A DNA stretch of 64,000 nt from Phytopythium helicoides (GCA_024867545.1 JANFNE010000009.1:656501-720500), one strand, 5' to 3'; positions 1-12,130 are shown, counted from the first letter of the stretch. Numbers and translations: made by a program. Notes: generated by a model not told the origin, from the sequence alone.

Positions 1-3000
1 AGTTCTTCTTGAGCCTTGAGTGCGACAGTGATCGCCTTACCAGGAGTCTCGGAAGTTACTGGGGGAGTCGTTGTTCCTCCTGTACTAGTACTTGGTCCTG
101 TGGCAGAATTTGGAGTGTTTGCGGCGCTGCTGCTAGCACTAGAAGTGCCGTTGCCTCCTGTCCCTATTTGTCCCTTGCCCTTAGGAACCCCGCTAGTGCT
201 GACTGGCGTGATTTTTCCGTCACGCACACCCCCAAGCTTGTGGTGGCCTCGAGCCATACCGATTGACTGACTCGCGCGGCGAGGAATTGGTTGTGCACCG
301 TGAAGCTTGTTAGTACCACTCATTCCGCTGGAGCCTGGTATTTGGCGACTTGACACATTACTTTGCTGAATTTGTAGATTCTTGACTGCAGCACCTCGCA
401 TCAAGAGGACTAGCCAGACGATGCTAGTAAGTAGACCCATGTAATCAAGCAATCTTGCGTCGCCATTCAGTAGATCCCAGTGGCCGTCATTGTCCAGAAC
501 TCCCACACAGAGCGCCTTCACATCGACGTGGTCGAATGTCAACTGCTTCAGTACCTTGCGAACAATTGTTTTTAGGACGGGAGCGACATCTCCAACGGCC
601 GCAAGCTCCCTGACGACTCGAGCTAGCTCTCGGCTAGCTGTCATACCCGGGTGCGACGGCGGGCTTCGGTAGAATGCTTCATCAAGTCCACCAACAGCAC
701 CCGACCCTCGCGCTGCTCGAAAGATTTGCTGCACCATTTTGATGTTATCGACGTCTTTGCCCATATTGTTCGGGCGTTCGCGAGCAATAAATACACCAAG
801 TGCCTGCTTGAGGTACGACGTGTTTGCGCGCACAAGCTGCGTGACCGCTTCAACCTTCGTCTGGAACATTGTCGACTTGAGCTTCATTTTGAGCAGCAAG
901 TCCACTGTGCGACGGTCGTCATCATTGGATGTCGAGCACGCCTACCACAATTCACACGCGTTTTGTGTTATTGAACATATAATCAGAGGTAGTGAGAGGT
1001 ATTCGCTGCGGGCTTACTGTTACGACTTTGTTGAGGAGCTCACGACTCGGACCCTTTACAGATGGATTCTGCAACCATGTGTCGAGGTTTTCCGCAGCAA
1101 GTACCCGCGCTTGTGGTACGCTCGCGAAGTCTGCAAGTGTCATGATTATATTGCGCATCACATTTGCGTTTGTCCCACCCATATTGCTGGTCCCCGGCTT
1201 GTCCTTCTCCAGCTCTGCGAGGCGGAGTCGCAGCTGATTAATGATCAAATCACGCATCTCTTGTCGAATCTTCGATCCGTGAAAGCGCTGTTTCACGAGC
1301 GCGGAATCACCGATTGGGTCGGCGTTGACAATTGTCTTGACGTTTCGAACAAAGAGTTGGCTGAGCTCATGGTCCACCCAATTTCGCGAGTACAATGAGT
1401 CGTCCAAAAAGACCTTGACGCTGTCCTCTGGCCATTCATGGACGTCCTGCGTGATGAAAGAAAGTTGAAAGTCAAACACCCACACTGCTTATCCCTTTCT
1501 AGGTAGCTCTTACCTTGAGGATCTGCACCAACATGTTTGAAACCAGCACTGGCAAGGGAATCTCAGTGATTTCTGCGGAAGATGAGTTGCCAGAGCTACC
1601 TGTAGCAGATGATGATGACCCAGGCCGTGTTGGATGGATAAGATCACTCGGTCCGTTCTGGTCTTTGTGGCCGACATAGTGCTTCGATCGGAGCAATCGA
1701 AGCAAGTACTTCAGCACTGAAGGAGCCGCAAAGCGCTACAAAAAGTATTCATGCGAATGGAATCAGCACAATTGAAACCAATGAAGCAGTGAGCATTATC
1801 ATATTACCTGGGGCTGCTGCTTCACGGCACCTAGAATGCCCACACAAAACAAGCGAGTTGGAGGGCGAGCCTCTTTGATCACACGTCCACACTCCTCCGT
1901 AAGCAGCTGATAGTTAAGAAGGCGTCCTTAGTGAGCGGTTTCAGTTTTGACTCTGCGAGAAGCAGATTATCAGTCACGCACCTCAAGAAGCTGCTGTTCA
2001 GTCCCCGCTGCATTCAGGCGCACACAAATGTCTTGGTCAGGCACATCCTCTTGGACCTCCGACGCAACGCTTTCGGTATCATCTTCTGGGTCGTTCATGA
2101 TTGTATCCAACGCAAAGCCACCTGCAGCACGCAGAACAGTGAAGTGTAAGTAGACATCAATCAAACCGCGTATCGATATCATTGGCGCGCACCCTTCCGG
2201 CGTACAGGCGATGCACTCGGCGTCGGTGCAGCTGAGCTCGGCTCGCTCTTGATTGACTCACTTGCGCTGGGTGCATCGCTAGGGGCTGGTGGGGCTGGAG
2301 GCGAGTGCCTCTCGGGCGTGCCAACTGTCTCTGGCTCGGGGAGCGGCGGAGGAGTCGGTGGCGGCGCAATTTCTTCACCCGCACGCTCTTCCGCGTCACC
2401 TTTGTCAGGTTTGTCTTCCTCCTCGGCGTTGTCCATGGCGACGTCCTCATTCTTCTCAGCCTCTTCCTCTTCCTCCTCCTCCTCGTCCGACTCGATGATC
2501 TGCCGTTTCTGCTTCTTGGAGGGCGGCGCGCGCGTTGATCCGCGCAGTACGGGCTTGGCTCGGACGCTGCTCCTCGTGCGCTTGCCGCGCTGGGTCACGT
2601 CCGCCTCCTCCTCCTCCTCGTCCTCTTCGTCCTCGTCGTCTTCATCATCTTCCTCCTCCTCCTCTTCCTCCTCTTCCTCCTCCTCCTCCTCTTCGTCCTC
2701 ATCCTCCTCCTCCTCATCTTCGTCCTCCTCCTCCTCCTCGCTCTTCTCCTTCTGCGGCTTCTTGCTGGCGCTCGCACCCCCGCGCCGCAGGTTGCGCCGC
2801 GGCGCCGGTCCGCGCTTCTCCTCTTGCTGCTTCTTGGCCTGCGCGCGCGTCAGTTTCTTGGCGGGCGCGGGCTCCTCCGCCTCGTCCTCGGCCTCGCTGG
2901 CCGCCGCCTCCTTCTCCTCTGAGTCTTCGTCGTCCTCCACCACGTTGCGCCGCCGAGCCACGCGCCGCGCCGCGCCGCCGCGAGCCGCCGCCCGCCCGCC

Positions 3001-3009
3001 GCGCTTCAT
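1..3009 (-). CDS. INTS1: Integrator complex subunit 1 (5' part, runs off left edge)
   Basis: INTS1 is a scaffold subunit of the nuclear Integrator complex, which cleaves snRNA and other Pol II transcripts. Exons are 3009-2193, 2121-1982, 1906-1808, 1735-1514, 1446-1018 and 941-1, with introns of 71, 75, 72, 67 and 76 nt, all GT-AG and frame-preserving. About 880 residues are visible. The family call rests on the conserved stretch with VFLDDSLYSRNWVDH, then LAAENLDTWLQNP, then LLLKMKLKSTMF, which follows the order in animal INTS1. The first exon encodes about 270 residues of low-complexity basic and acidic sequence, with an E/D run around 2595-2750 and basic patches at both ends. It joins INTS1 through the intron at 2192-2122, so I treat it as the INTS1 N-terminus and not as a separate gene. 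ATG 3009 was chosen because the upstream armadillo gene stops at 3101. The C-terminal half is outside the window. Confidence 0.85.
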
Positions 3010-3100
3010 GGTTGCTGCGGTCGCGAAAGGCGAATGGCATACAAACTCCAAGGCAAACGCTAATATCGGGACGACGATGCCGCTATATTGGGGACAATGG

Positions 3101-3286
3101 CTACACCTCGCTGCTGCAGCCATGTTCGAGGATGTGGCGGCCTGAGGCTGCGCGCCGGAGCTTCCGCGGGCCTGCGGGCGCTGAATCTGTGCCGAAAGAG
3201 CGCGGGAGTATCGGTTCGACGCCTGGCAAGTCGCTGGCTGGTGCCTTGCTCGCGTTTGCGATGCCTGTCAACTCGCTGAATGGCAG

Positions 3287-3330
<44 letters not shown>

Positions 3331-6300
3331 GAGCTGAAGTACGCTGGCGTACAAGAGGCTCGTGGGGGAGTGGTCGCATGCGTGCGATCTGCTGCTTGAC
3401 GTCGAGAGGAAGAGACTGCGCTGGGTCGGCGAGTGGGAGCTCGCAGCACTCGAGTGCTGGTGGATCTTTAGGCGTCGGCTGGGTGCTGCTCGTCCACTTG
3501 CGAGCCGGCACACTGTACGTCGCCTTGAGCTCGAGGTTCTTTTTTAACGAGGATGCTGACGATGGGCTCTTCATGAGGTGCGTCAGCAGCTCTGGTAGAG
3601 GCAGCGGATGACCTGGCCCCCGAGAGTAGAAACAATCTGAGGCCGCGGATATTGTCGGCGTGGAAGCGACGACGAGGCGGCCCGAGTGATGCTCGGACAG
3701 CTTCATGAGCGTGCTAATAATGTTCATCTCTCGCTGAGCAGCAGGCGAGTCCTCGTCGTCGAACCTCGCCTGGCATAAGTTGGTGATGATTTCGAAACAA
3801 TTCGCTTGGAGCTCAGCACTAATGCCACCACGCTCCGCGATTTTGACAACGCACGGAAGAACCCCGTCATCGGCTAGTAGTTGTAGGTGCATCGCTCCTC
3901 TGGAGAACAGACTCAATGTCGCGAGAAGATTATCTGCAGCAATCAAGTCTGTTTGAGAACGTGACAGCATCTCCACCATGGCTTTGGCGATCCCCGCTGT
4001 CAGTAATTGCGACTGGTTTCCCGGTGCACTGCTCAGCTTACGGAATGCCGCCGAGAACAGCACCATGTGCTCATGCTTGAATTGGTGTGTGTAGATGAAA
4101 TCTATCAAGACTTTGTGTGCGTTGTCCTCGACGAGCTTGGTCGAATTCACTTTGCCAACTGTAATGTTGCAGAGTGCGGTCGCGCAAATCTCTTTGAGAC
4201 TGTCCGTCGAAAGGAAGTAGGTATCGTGGAGGAGAACGGGCGCTCGAAATCCAATGAGCGCTACCAAGACAGCATCTCGATGCAAGATATTTGGCGCAGC
4301 CGCGCTGCAACTTACGTTGTGGAGAATGAAGCAGCAAAGTTTGATGGCGTCACTGGATTGAGACGAAGCAGTGACTGGCGTTTCATCGCGCGCATTTTTT
4401 GCCTTGACAACATTCAAATCTGACTGGGATGACTTGCGGCTGCGGCTAAGTCCAGCAGGTGTTGGTACTTGTTGTCGAAGCAGCTGCATGATATCTGCCT
4501 GCACAAGATAGTGAAGAAGTGCTAGTTCACACGACAGATTGTACACAACCGATAAACACAGCGTGACGATTTCGATGTTGCTTCGGTGGCGTTGCAGGAC
4601 TTGAACAAGTATGCGAAGAACAAGAGGGGCATCCAGCTCTTTTGCATCGATCGACGGATTACATGTGAGATCGTGCACCGTGAGAATGCAGTTTCGTACA
4701 AGCTCCTCTTCCTTCATCACAACGATCTGCTCCATCCACCGGAACACTCGAGTGCGGAGATGCTCTACGGAGATCATGTCACTACTAATGCTAGTAGTAC
4801 GCAGAAGTACCATGGCTGCGAGCTGGCGGATTTCATCCGAACTTGATGCCGAGTCAAAATGTGCACTAAGGTGTTTTTCAATGTCTTCGTTGAGAAATGC
4901 CTGGCAAATCTTCTCGTTGGCAACCAAGTTGGCAATGGTTTTGATTGTCACAAGCACGCTTTGAGGCGTGATGTGTTGCTGAAGCAAATGTGTGAGCGCA
5001 CGTGGAGCACCAGCGTCGAGAAACTTGGGCACCATCGATGATGCCGAGGACAGGTTACATAGCGAAATGGCACACGCAGCATATGTGTCAGTATCAGCCG
5101 ATGGATACGAAACGATGCAAAGTGATGATAGAGCCCATATAATCCCATTGTCTATAAGGGAACGAGTGCACTGCTTTGCGATCAAACAGTTTGCGAGGAT
5201 TCGCACGCACAATGCCTTGATGCTGGTACGATCGGTTTTGACAAGAGCGAGAACCATGGCGCCTTGGATTGCGCCTTGCTCTATCAACCGGCTTTCTAAT
5301 CCTATATACGATGATAACCGGCAAAGTGCCTGCATACACAGCTCATGAACAGCATACACGTCATTAGAGACAGGTTCTACAACTTGAGCCAAAACTGGCT
5401 GGGACTCCAATTGGCTACGAGTGCGTGCAAGGAAGATGATGTCTTCAATCCCACGCTCTTTTGCCAATAGTTCACTCCCTTCTTGCGTAGCCGTCAGGCA
5501 ATACAGCACAAAGGCGCAATTGTTTGGGACAATCCTCTCGTTGTCGCTAACTCGGTGCATTCGTTTGAGGAACCGGAAAATCAATCCATTGCGCACTAGC
5601 ATGCCGCGATTCTTTGCATGATTGGCAAGGTGGGCGAGAAGTGTAACAGCGCTTCGTAGCATCACAGGATCTGTCACAGCTTCTCCTCTCCGCGTGAGAC
5701 CCATACTACTCTCCAGACCGTCGCTGAGTAATGCGACAACCAACTGGGCAATCTCTTCTCCGCCGTGCGGAAACACACTCCCTCCGAACTGTACAAGCAA
5801 ATACAGCGCGTTCAACGCAAACGTTCGGCAGCTTGGAAACTGGTGAATAAGATGAATCAAAGCAGGAAGATAGCCGTGCTCTAGTAGCTTGGGGGCACAA
5901 TCGGGGACGGTAGCAAGCCGATAGACTATCGCCGACACTAAATCAGCAAGCCTGGGTTGTTTCAGTGACTGCGCTAGTCGTAGAACTGTTTTCATTAGTA
6001 ACGTTGAGTCTCCAAGAAGTTGCAGCGTGTCATCACAACACGAGATATTGTATAAAGCGGTCACAGCAAACTCGCATCTGACGGGCTCACAATCTAGCGT
6101 GAGTGTCAACAATTGCTCCGTTATCTCTGGAATATTTTGCACGATGTCGTCGGTAGAGCTCGAAATGATGGAGCAAAGTGCGGAGATTGAGCTAGACTTC
6201 AGTGTAATATCGTCAACTCTACTCATACCCAGTAGCGCGGGAATGACACCCTCTTGAATCAACTCATGGTGAGTCAGAACGCTCTCGCAAAGATTGCGTA

Positions 6301-7960
6301 GCAAATACGCATGAAAATGTAGCAGCCGCCGTTTTCTCTCTGCATGAACGAGTCTATGACTCGGAGACCCTCTACCTCTGTCGGTTTCTGGCACGATCTC
6401 CATTGCATTCGGAGTCAGGTTTAGTTCCAAGTGTCTTTGGCTACTCTGGACAATTGCCGATGCCGGAACCCAGTTGCAAAGTTTGATTCGACTGCCTTCG
6501 TCGAGTGACAGCAGAATCAGCACAATTACTGCTAGTTCCTGTGTAGACTCCTCTGGACTCGTCAACGCTGACTTGATTAGCTTACAGAACTGCTGGGAAA
6601 GCACTTGAATGCGATTATGCCGTGTTCCACTCAATAGTACAAATGATCGCAAGACCCAAGCTTGGATATGGGGTGGTAGCGTAGGCATTTGGAGCATCAT
6701 AAATCGTGGAACGCTGTCGCCAAGAAGAGTGTTGTGATATGCTGGTAGCAATGATACATTGTAGATAGCTTTCATTAAGTAAGCTACGCTCGGAAGCTGC
6801 TCTGTTGCATCGGACATCGTGGGTACGGCAGCTTTTGGTTTGCTTAGATTGACAAGGAGTTGAGAGAACGATTCACCAAAGTGTTTCAATTGATTTGCAT
6901 CGACCGAGAGATTGTATGCTGCGATTGCGCATATTCGCTTTGTTTCGGGTCCAGATGTTGTAAAGAGTCGCAGTAATGATCGATCTATGCCCTCGAAGAA
7001 TAGTACCTCGATGGTGTCGGGCTCTTCAGCCAGTCGGCACAGTGTTGCAGCTAAGTCTTCTCGAGACTCAGGCGGTGAAACGCGTGCAAGTGTCTTGATT
7101 CCCGTTACAACGCCCTGTGCAATCATGTGCTTTCTTGCTGGCAAGTAAGTTGAAAGGTAGTACAGCGCTCGGCTGCAATGGAGTAACGTTGTGGCATCGG
7201 ACGTGCTGGTGAGATTCAATATCGACTGAATAATACCGTGATCTAGCATAGTGTTCACTCCAGCAGCATCAGTGTCGCTATGGTCTTCATCGTCATCAAC
7301 GTTAATGCGTAGAGAAAGCATATCCGCAAACGTCTCGGCACAGCGGCGCTTGCGTAGAATGCTCGCTTGCTCATCGACGACAGTTGTGCAAACTCCCGAA
7401 GGCTTTCGATCCTCTGCCTGTCCACCTCGTTGCGGCGATTTACCGCCTTCTACCTTACTTTTTCGATGAGGTGTGCCAATCACCACCGACCTGGAGTGAT
7501 CAGAATGGTCAACAGGCGATGAAGGAGCAGAGGTTTGATTTCGGCTTTTTTCTTGAGCTGTCGTTGGGCGAACAAGTATATTTGAAGCAATTGGCAATCT
7601 TTCTTCTAGCCTCGAAGTATGCTGGGATAACAAGCCGTGATTAACTCTGTGAGCTTCGTTACGGATGCAGTTTGCACTATTCTGTGAGCCTACGAGGCTG
7701 AACTCGCTATTGTTGCGGTGAAGCGTCTGATGAATTCGGCTTCGCACAGCGGCTGATGCTGTAGATGGGCGGCGTAGTGGTGAAGCTGCTGGTGACGAGT
7801 GCAGTCGGACAGAAGGCAGCTTCCGAATCAAAGCGGCTCGGGCAAATACAGCTCGATCTGCGCAAGCCTGTTCCTGGGGTGTCAGTTCTTTCGGACTTGA
7901 TGCAGTGTAGGCGATTGCGTGACGGCGAGTTGATGCTGGAAGTACTCGAGCCTCAGGCAT
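3101..7960 (-). CDS. Large armadillo-repeat protein, 1619 aa
   Basis: This is a single uninterrupted frame of 1619 residues from ATG 7960. After a basic, Ser-rich N-terminus of about 230 residues, most of the protein is a string of helical repeats of armadillo type. Typical pieces are ALYNIS, ALCNITVG, LVNLSK and AIYNVSLLPAY, spaced about 40-45 residues apart up to roughly residue 1390. The C-terminal 200 residues are low complexity and carry a run of 12 glutamines encoded by CAG (3325-3290). Armadillo solenoids bind other proteins. No catalytic motif, signal peptide or membrane segment is visible, so the partner and role are unknown. It is intronless, unlike most neighbours. It lies 92 bp upstream of the INTS1 start on the same strand and diverges from the gene at 8196. 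Confidence 0.85.
3290..3325 (+). repeat. (CTG)12 trinucleotide repeat
   Basis: Twelve CTG units lie on the plus strand and are read as twelve CAG glutamine codons in the C-terminal tail of the armadillo-repeat protein. Pure, uninterrupted units of this kind are usually length-variable between strains. Confidence 0.95.
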
Positions 7961-8195
7961 TGAATTGCTTCAGATGATGCTCAGCTCTTCTCTCGGTTTC
8001 TTTCATTCATGAGAAGTTCATGAGAACTGTGCCCCAAATCTGTTCGCTTTAATTCATTGCTTCTGCTATTGTTGTCTGCTGAAGCTGTGTTTGCTGAACC
8101 ACCCGCCCCCGCTATAAATATGGCAATTCTTGTCATTGTCGTTGATTTGCCCTCACTGGAGTCAAATTCGCAGCTTGAGTTCATCGAGTACGCTG
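7961..8195. promoter_or_regulatory. Divergent intergenic region with TATA-like box
   Basis: This 235-bp gap separates the divergent starts of the armadillo gene (ATG 7960, minus) and the gene at 8196 (plus). A TATA-like GCTATAAATA lies at 8111-8120, 76 bp before the plus-strand ATG. A 52-codon plus frame from ATG 8120 overlaps it but shows no family resemblance. Promoter function is inferred from position only. Confidence 0.4.
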
Positions 8196-8888
8196 ATGCT
8201 ATCGAGAGAGTTCCCATCTCCCCCGCAGCTGAACGAGCTCTTGCGTTCCTACGGCACGAGTCCCGATTGCCATGATCGTGGCAAAATTGCAATGGAACAG
8301 ATCTCCGTGTTCATGCAGCAGCACCGCACCATGCGTCCAAAATTGCAATCGACGAGTGGTATCAACCCATCTGCAGCATTTCAAATTCCTGGATTAAAGA
8401 CTAAAGTCAAACCATCGAGATCCGCTTCCACCACCCTAGCAACTGAGCAGCGATCGAAAATCCGTCGTGAAAAAGCAGAAAAAGAGAGACTCGAGAATGG
8501 GTATCAAACCGAGGGGCAGGCGACGTGGAACCCATCCACTCAACTTCCCCCTGCTCCGACAAATCCACTTCGCCATCAACTATTAGACAAAAGTTATCAG
8601 CCTCCAGCTCCAGTGTATGTCCACCCGTCGGAAGCGACTGAGTTGATGAGTAGACTTGGGAAAACGACGGTATCATCAAGAATGAAAGGTGCTCCACATC
8701 AGGATTCTCTTGGACTGAGCCCTGATGGCGTGCAACAGTACAGTGGAGAAACAGAACCAGTGGATTCTGCACAATCCGACACCCGAGCTAAGGATGCCAT
8801 CCAGATGCTGCTGTTTTACCGCCGAGAAGTTGAGAAACGACTTCAACGAGATGCGGAAGAGCAAAAGCGCAAGGGGCATAACAAATAG
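8196..8888 (+). CDS. Hypothetical protein, 230 aa
   Basis: This is an open frame of 230 codons from ATG 8196, the first ATG in the frame. The first third is polar. Residues 75-100 are rich in K, R and E and probably helical. The middle is Pro-rich (LPPAPTNPLRHQL). The last 30 residues form a charged helix (LFYRREVEKRLQRDAEEQKRK). No signal peptide, membrane segment or catalytic motif is visible, and I do not recognise the family. The stop at 8888 lies 44 bp from the stop of the convergent gene at 8933. Coding status is supported by frame length and by the divergent and convergent neighbours, not by homology. Confidence 0.55.
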   Translation: MLSREFPSPPQLNELLRSYGTSPDCHDRGKIAMEQISVFMQQHRTMRPKLQSTSGINPSAAFQIPGLKTKVKPSRSASTTLATEQRSKIRREKAEKERLENGYQTEGQATWNPSTQLPPAPTNPLRHQLLDKSYQPPAPVYVHPSEATELMSRLGKTTVSSRMKGAPHQDSLGLSPDGVQQYSGETEPVDSAQSDTRAKDAIQMLLFYRREVEKRLQRDAEEQKRKGHNK

Positions 8889-8932
8889 GGATAGTCCAAA
8901 TAACAGACAGTGATTGATCTCTATTATCAATC

Positions 8933-10291
8933 CTAGCCAAGAATATTGCGTTGGTCCTCGTCGTATTCGCCGTTGCTACTTCCATCACTTTCATCGCCGT
9001 CGTCACCTGTTGGATTCCCTGTTTCAGTGGTTGAACCCGTACGCTTCTTTTCCACCCCGCTATCCTTGCTACCAAAGCGCTCTTCTTCTTCGCGCAGCAA
9101 AACGTCTTCCACTTGGCGAAGTGTGAGTACATCACCCGACGTGGCGTAGTGCTGAGCAATAACCTTTTGCGCAACCGACGGAAATTCACCGTCACCATCA
9201 CCTTTTGTGAGGCGCAAGAGTGCGTCAAAGTTTTCAAACAGCACGTTGCGCACGCTGCTCTGCATTACTTGCACCGCAAACACCCGATCTTCTTTGCCGT
9301 ATCGCCCGTGAATTGAAAATGAAAGATGCGCCTTCGCCTTGGCATCTCGCCAGGACAGGGACTGGGTGAAGCAGTCAGCATCGCTTCCCTTTTGGACTTT
9401 GGTGACGTCTCTGTATACCACATTCTCTTAGAGATTCAAGATGTGCCAAAGCATTAGTAGGACTATGCAGTCGACGCACCCCCAAAATATGCACTTGGCA
9501 GCATGACGCTCCTTTTTGCTCACGTCCAAATAGAGCTTGCCGCTCAAATCCAGCCAAAGAACCTGCTTCTTGGATCGCTTGCCAGCAGAGTACCGGAGCA
9601 CCTACGCAGATATCCTTTTAGTGTTTGCCCAGTGGTAGTGTGTTTTTCAGGAGTCGGGAGGTCACCTCAAAGCCAGTCAGCAACAGCTGCCAGAATGCCT
9701 GTAGTTTGAGTCGAGTACGCTGCTCTTTCATATCTCCGAGCTTTGGATCCAGAAGGTAGTCACCCAGACCATCTTTTTTGCGACCATACACGCCAAAAGG
9801 GTTTTGTAGCAAGCTCATCGCCTCGGCAACCGAATCAGCCATCGAGTCTAGATTGACCATTTGAGTCGTCGACGAGATCACGCCCGCGCCTGTGGCTACG
9901 AGAGCTGGAAGTGCACATTAATAAGCATCAGTTTTGCGCTACAGTTCTACCATGCGATGCACATCCAAAGCGCCGTACTTGACAGTTTCTCCATCAGCGG
10001 CCCGGTCGGCATTGAGTAGGCCGGATGTCGAGTTTCCTCGTCGGGGACATGGATGGTGTGGTCATTTCCGCTTGCGCCAGTAGAACCAAAGAGAGCTCCT
10101 CCGGTGAAGGACTGCGCAAACGACGACGACGATGGAAAGCGAGGAAGTCGCGTGAAAGACTTGCGGGCTACTCTTTCCCGCGGCACAGGCTCCGGGTCTT
10201 GCCGTGACGCCGACACCCTCAGCTCGATCGTCTCTTCCTCGTCGTCGTTCTCCTCTTCCTCCACTTCGTGCCTGTACCCTTGATGCCGCAT
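8933..10291 (-). CDS. Unknown 383-aa protein with PH-like segment
   Basis: Four exons, 10291-9979, 9904-9666, 9601-9480 and 9410-8933, are separated by GT-AG introns of 74, 64 and 69 nt. The introns carry branch-point-like sequences such as TACTAAT near 9458, and the exons sum to 384 codons. The N-terminal 100 residues are acidic and then Ser/Arg-rich. The middle contains an apolar helix (LKLQAFWQLLLTGFEV). Residues from about 185 (KRSKKQVLWLDLSGKLYLD, then DVTKVQKGSDADCF, then RVFAVQVMQSSVRNVLF) look like the strands and closing helix of a PH-type fold. The tail is acidic (EEEERFGSKD, DGDESDGSS). A membrane-proximal or lipid-binding adaptor is possible, but I do not recognise the family. The gene is divergent from the gene at 10540. 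Confidence 0.7.
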
Positions 10292-10539
10292 ATTGATCAC
10301 GCGTCGTCACCAGACGCTACGCTTTCAGCAAAGTTGAAGCAGCCTTGACCCTGCGTCCGTTACCTTGTCGGTTCCGTTCCTCCAAGTAGCGTGCATGCAT
10401 CAAGCCAGCCAAATTTGCAGCGAGCATTAATAGCCGCCAGCTTGGCACAACATGTCTGCAAGCCTCGTCTTGCCCATTCCCCCCAAGAAGCTCATCTGCA
10501 TCTAACTTCGTGGGGACCGGTCGAACCGAATCGCGCGCC

Positions 10540-11113
10540 ATGTGCGAGATCCAGGACGAGTGCGTGCTGCTTGCCATGCTGGTGCTCGAACTGATAGCGG
10601 GGCTGCCCGTGATGGCGCTCATGAAGATGTGCGGCGTGGCGTATGCCGTGCTGAGCACGCTGGGTGCGGTGCTGAGCGTGAGCCTGGCGTTTGTACCTCG
10701 GCTGCGCTGGTGCTGTAGCAGTCTCGCTGCCTTTGTGAACGAGTACGGCATCGCCTTCTTCCTGTTGGTGCACTCGGCGCTGCTATCGCTCGCGAGCTTC
10801 GCCATCTCGCAGTTCGCACAGCCATTTCTGCAGACCGCCGACTTTGCTGGCTACTGCGTGAGCAAGAGGCTTGACGACAACCTCTCGCACACGGGCTGCG
10901 AGCGCCTGCAAGGTGCGTTGCATTTCATTTTCTCCCGCCTGGTGGTCTGCTCTAACGCCGCATCATCACCGTGCCGCAGGGCTATACGCCGTGTCGCTCG
11001 CGGCACTGCCCGTCGCCGGCATGGCCGCGCTCTACCTGCTGCTGCTGGGCTCGCGCATCACTCGCAGGAACTGGTCGCAGCATGAGCGCCTGCTCAAGCA
11101 CGACGTCTGCTAA
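10540..11113 (+). CDS. Small multi-pass membrane protein, 168 aa
   Basis: Two exons, 10540-10912 and 10980-11113, are joined across a 67-nt intron (GTGCGT...CCGCAG) and encode 168 residues. Several apolar stretches predict about four transmembrane helices: residues about 9-35 (LLAMLVLELIAGLPVMAL), 42-60, 75-97 (IAFFLLVHSALLSLASFAI) and 128-150 (LYAVSLAALPVAGMAALYLL). The C-terminus is basic and ends HDVC. No family is recognised. The start ATG 10540 lies 249 bp from the divergent minus-strand start at 10291, which suggests a shared control region. Confidence 0.7.
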
Positions 11114-11325
11114 TCCATTGCAGGAATGGCGACCTCCGAGGACTCTTGAACATCGCTGGGGGCCACCCAGGACGCGCTCGGCGCTCCGCTTCTGCTGCTA
11201 CCAGCGTACAAGTCGCCACTTGCATGAACAGCACCCACTAAGGACGATCCCATTCCCAACAATGCGCCGCCGCCATCACTCGTTCTGCTATCACTACCGC
11301 CATCACTCGAACCTGCCATCGCCAT
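11110..11325 (-). CDS. Possible small ORF, 71 aa
   Basis: An ATG-initiated frame of 71 codons is rich in G and S (MAMAGSSDGGSD...). Its stop overlaps the stop of the plus-strand membrane-protein gene. It has no recognisable motif and may be a chance frame in the 3' flank. It is recorded only so that the stretch 11114-11455 is not left blank; I see nothing else there. Confidence 0.15.
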   Translation of the reverse strand: MAMAGSSDGGSDSRTSDGGGALLGMGSSLVGAVHASGDLYAGSSRSGAPSASWVAPSDVQESSEVAIPAMD

Positions 11326-11455
11326 GTGTTTTTAAAAAGAGGTGGCCCCTGCCACGCGGCCCTCGCCGTGCCGACGGGCACCACGTGCTGCACGTACGGA
11401 CTCCGTCGACGCTGCATGCTCACGAGCGGCGAGCAGGCCGGCACGAGCAGCCCAT

Positions 11456-12081
11456 TTTAGGAGGTTGAACACAGCTCGGCGCGAGGTGAACAACTACAGT
11501 ACCGTTTGCACTTCGACGAAGGATCGAGGGGCAACCCGGGTCCCGGAGTAGCGGGTTGGACTGCATCAGTGTGGCGGAAGACATCTGCATCATGGGCAAT
11601 GTTGACAGGAGGATACATCTACACAGGTCCGGAGGTCACAAACAACGAGAGTGAAATCTCGGCGTTTTTCCACGGCCTTGACTATCAAAATCGACACGAC
11701 AAACCAGTGGGTCCATCTCACAATCTTGGGAGACAGCTGTTCTGCCACATAATGTAAGTTTTGACGAACGTAATGTGGCCCACATTATGTTCATCAAAAC
11801 TCACAGAGATTGCATCCAGCATAAAGCAACGACTTACAGGCTACCTATCAATAAGATGGCGACGCGTCAGAAGAATCTTCAGCGCAGCAGCTGACTACCT
11901 TGCCAACGTCGCAATGAATACAAGCGATACCAAGTTAATCACACAAGATGGCTCACCAGCAATGGAGCACCGCCGCATTATCGTCGAAAGGAAGCTTCAA
12001 CGGGACAACATAATAACACAGACAACTCAACAGGAGCTTTTCATGAAAACCATTAGAACGTACGCGAAATCGATTGAGTAA
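11456..12081 (+). pseudogene. Broken RNase H domain of a retroelement
   Basis: Translation from about 11456 gives YRLHFDEGSRGNPGPGVAGW followed by YTGPEVTNNESEISAFFHGL. These are the first strand with catalytic Asp and the NNE-containing helix of retrotransposon RNase H. In another frame around 11705-11750 the expected LTILGDS motif follows, so there is a frameshift. The original frame then has a TAA at 11755-11757 and resumes to VRRIFSAAADYLANVAMN, the C-terminal RNase H helix. No reverse transcriptase, integrase or LTR is visible nearby. This is therefore a 3' fragment of an LTR- or LINE-type element that has decayed in place. Confidence 0.7.
11754..11804. repeat. 25-bp near-perfect inverted repeat (hairpin)
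   Basis: Arms 11754-11778 and 11780-11804 are reverse complements at 22 of 25 positions, with a single-base loop at 11779. The hairpin lies exactly where the RNase H frame is interrupted and includes the TAA stop, so it looks like a local inverted duplication that helped break the frame. Confidence 0.75.
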
Positions 12082-12130
12082 TAGATTTCGTATGATCCTC
12101 CTCCTCCTCAAATCTCCGGCTGGTCCAAAG

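Noticed and set aside
739..1398. Plus-strand frame of 219 codons overlapping INTS1
   Set aside because: It is antisense to well-conserved INTS1 exons and has no motif of its own.
2179..3123. Separate acidic nuclear protein upstream of INTS1
   Set aside because: A GT-AG 71-nt intron joins it in frame to the INTS1 coding region, so a single gene is the simpler reading; kept as a testable point.
2249..3145. Plus-strand frame of about 300 codons, mostly serine
   Set aside because: It is the antisense of the Glu/Asp codon tract of the INTS1 first exon; the composition is a by-product of GAG/GAA repeats.
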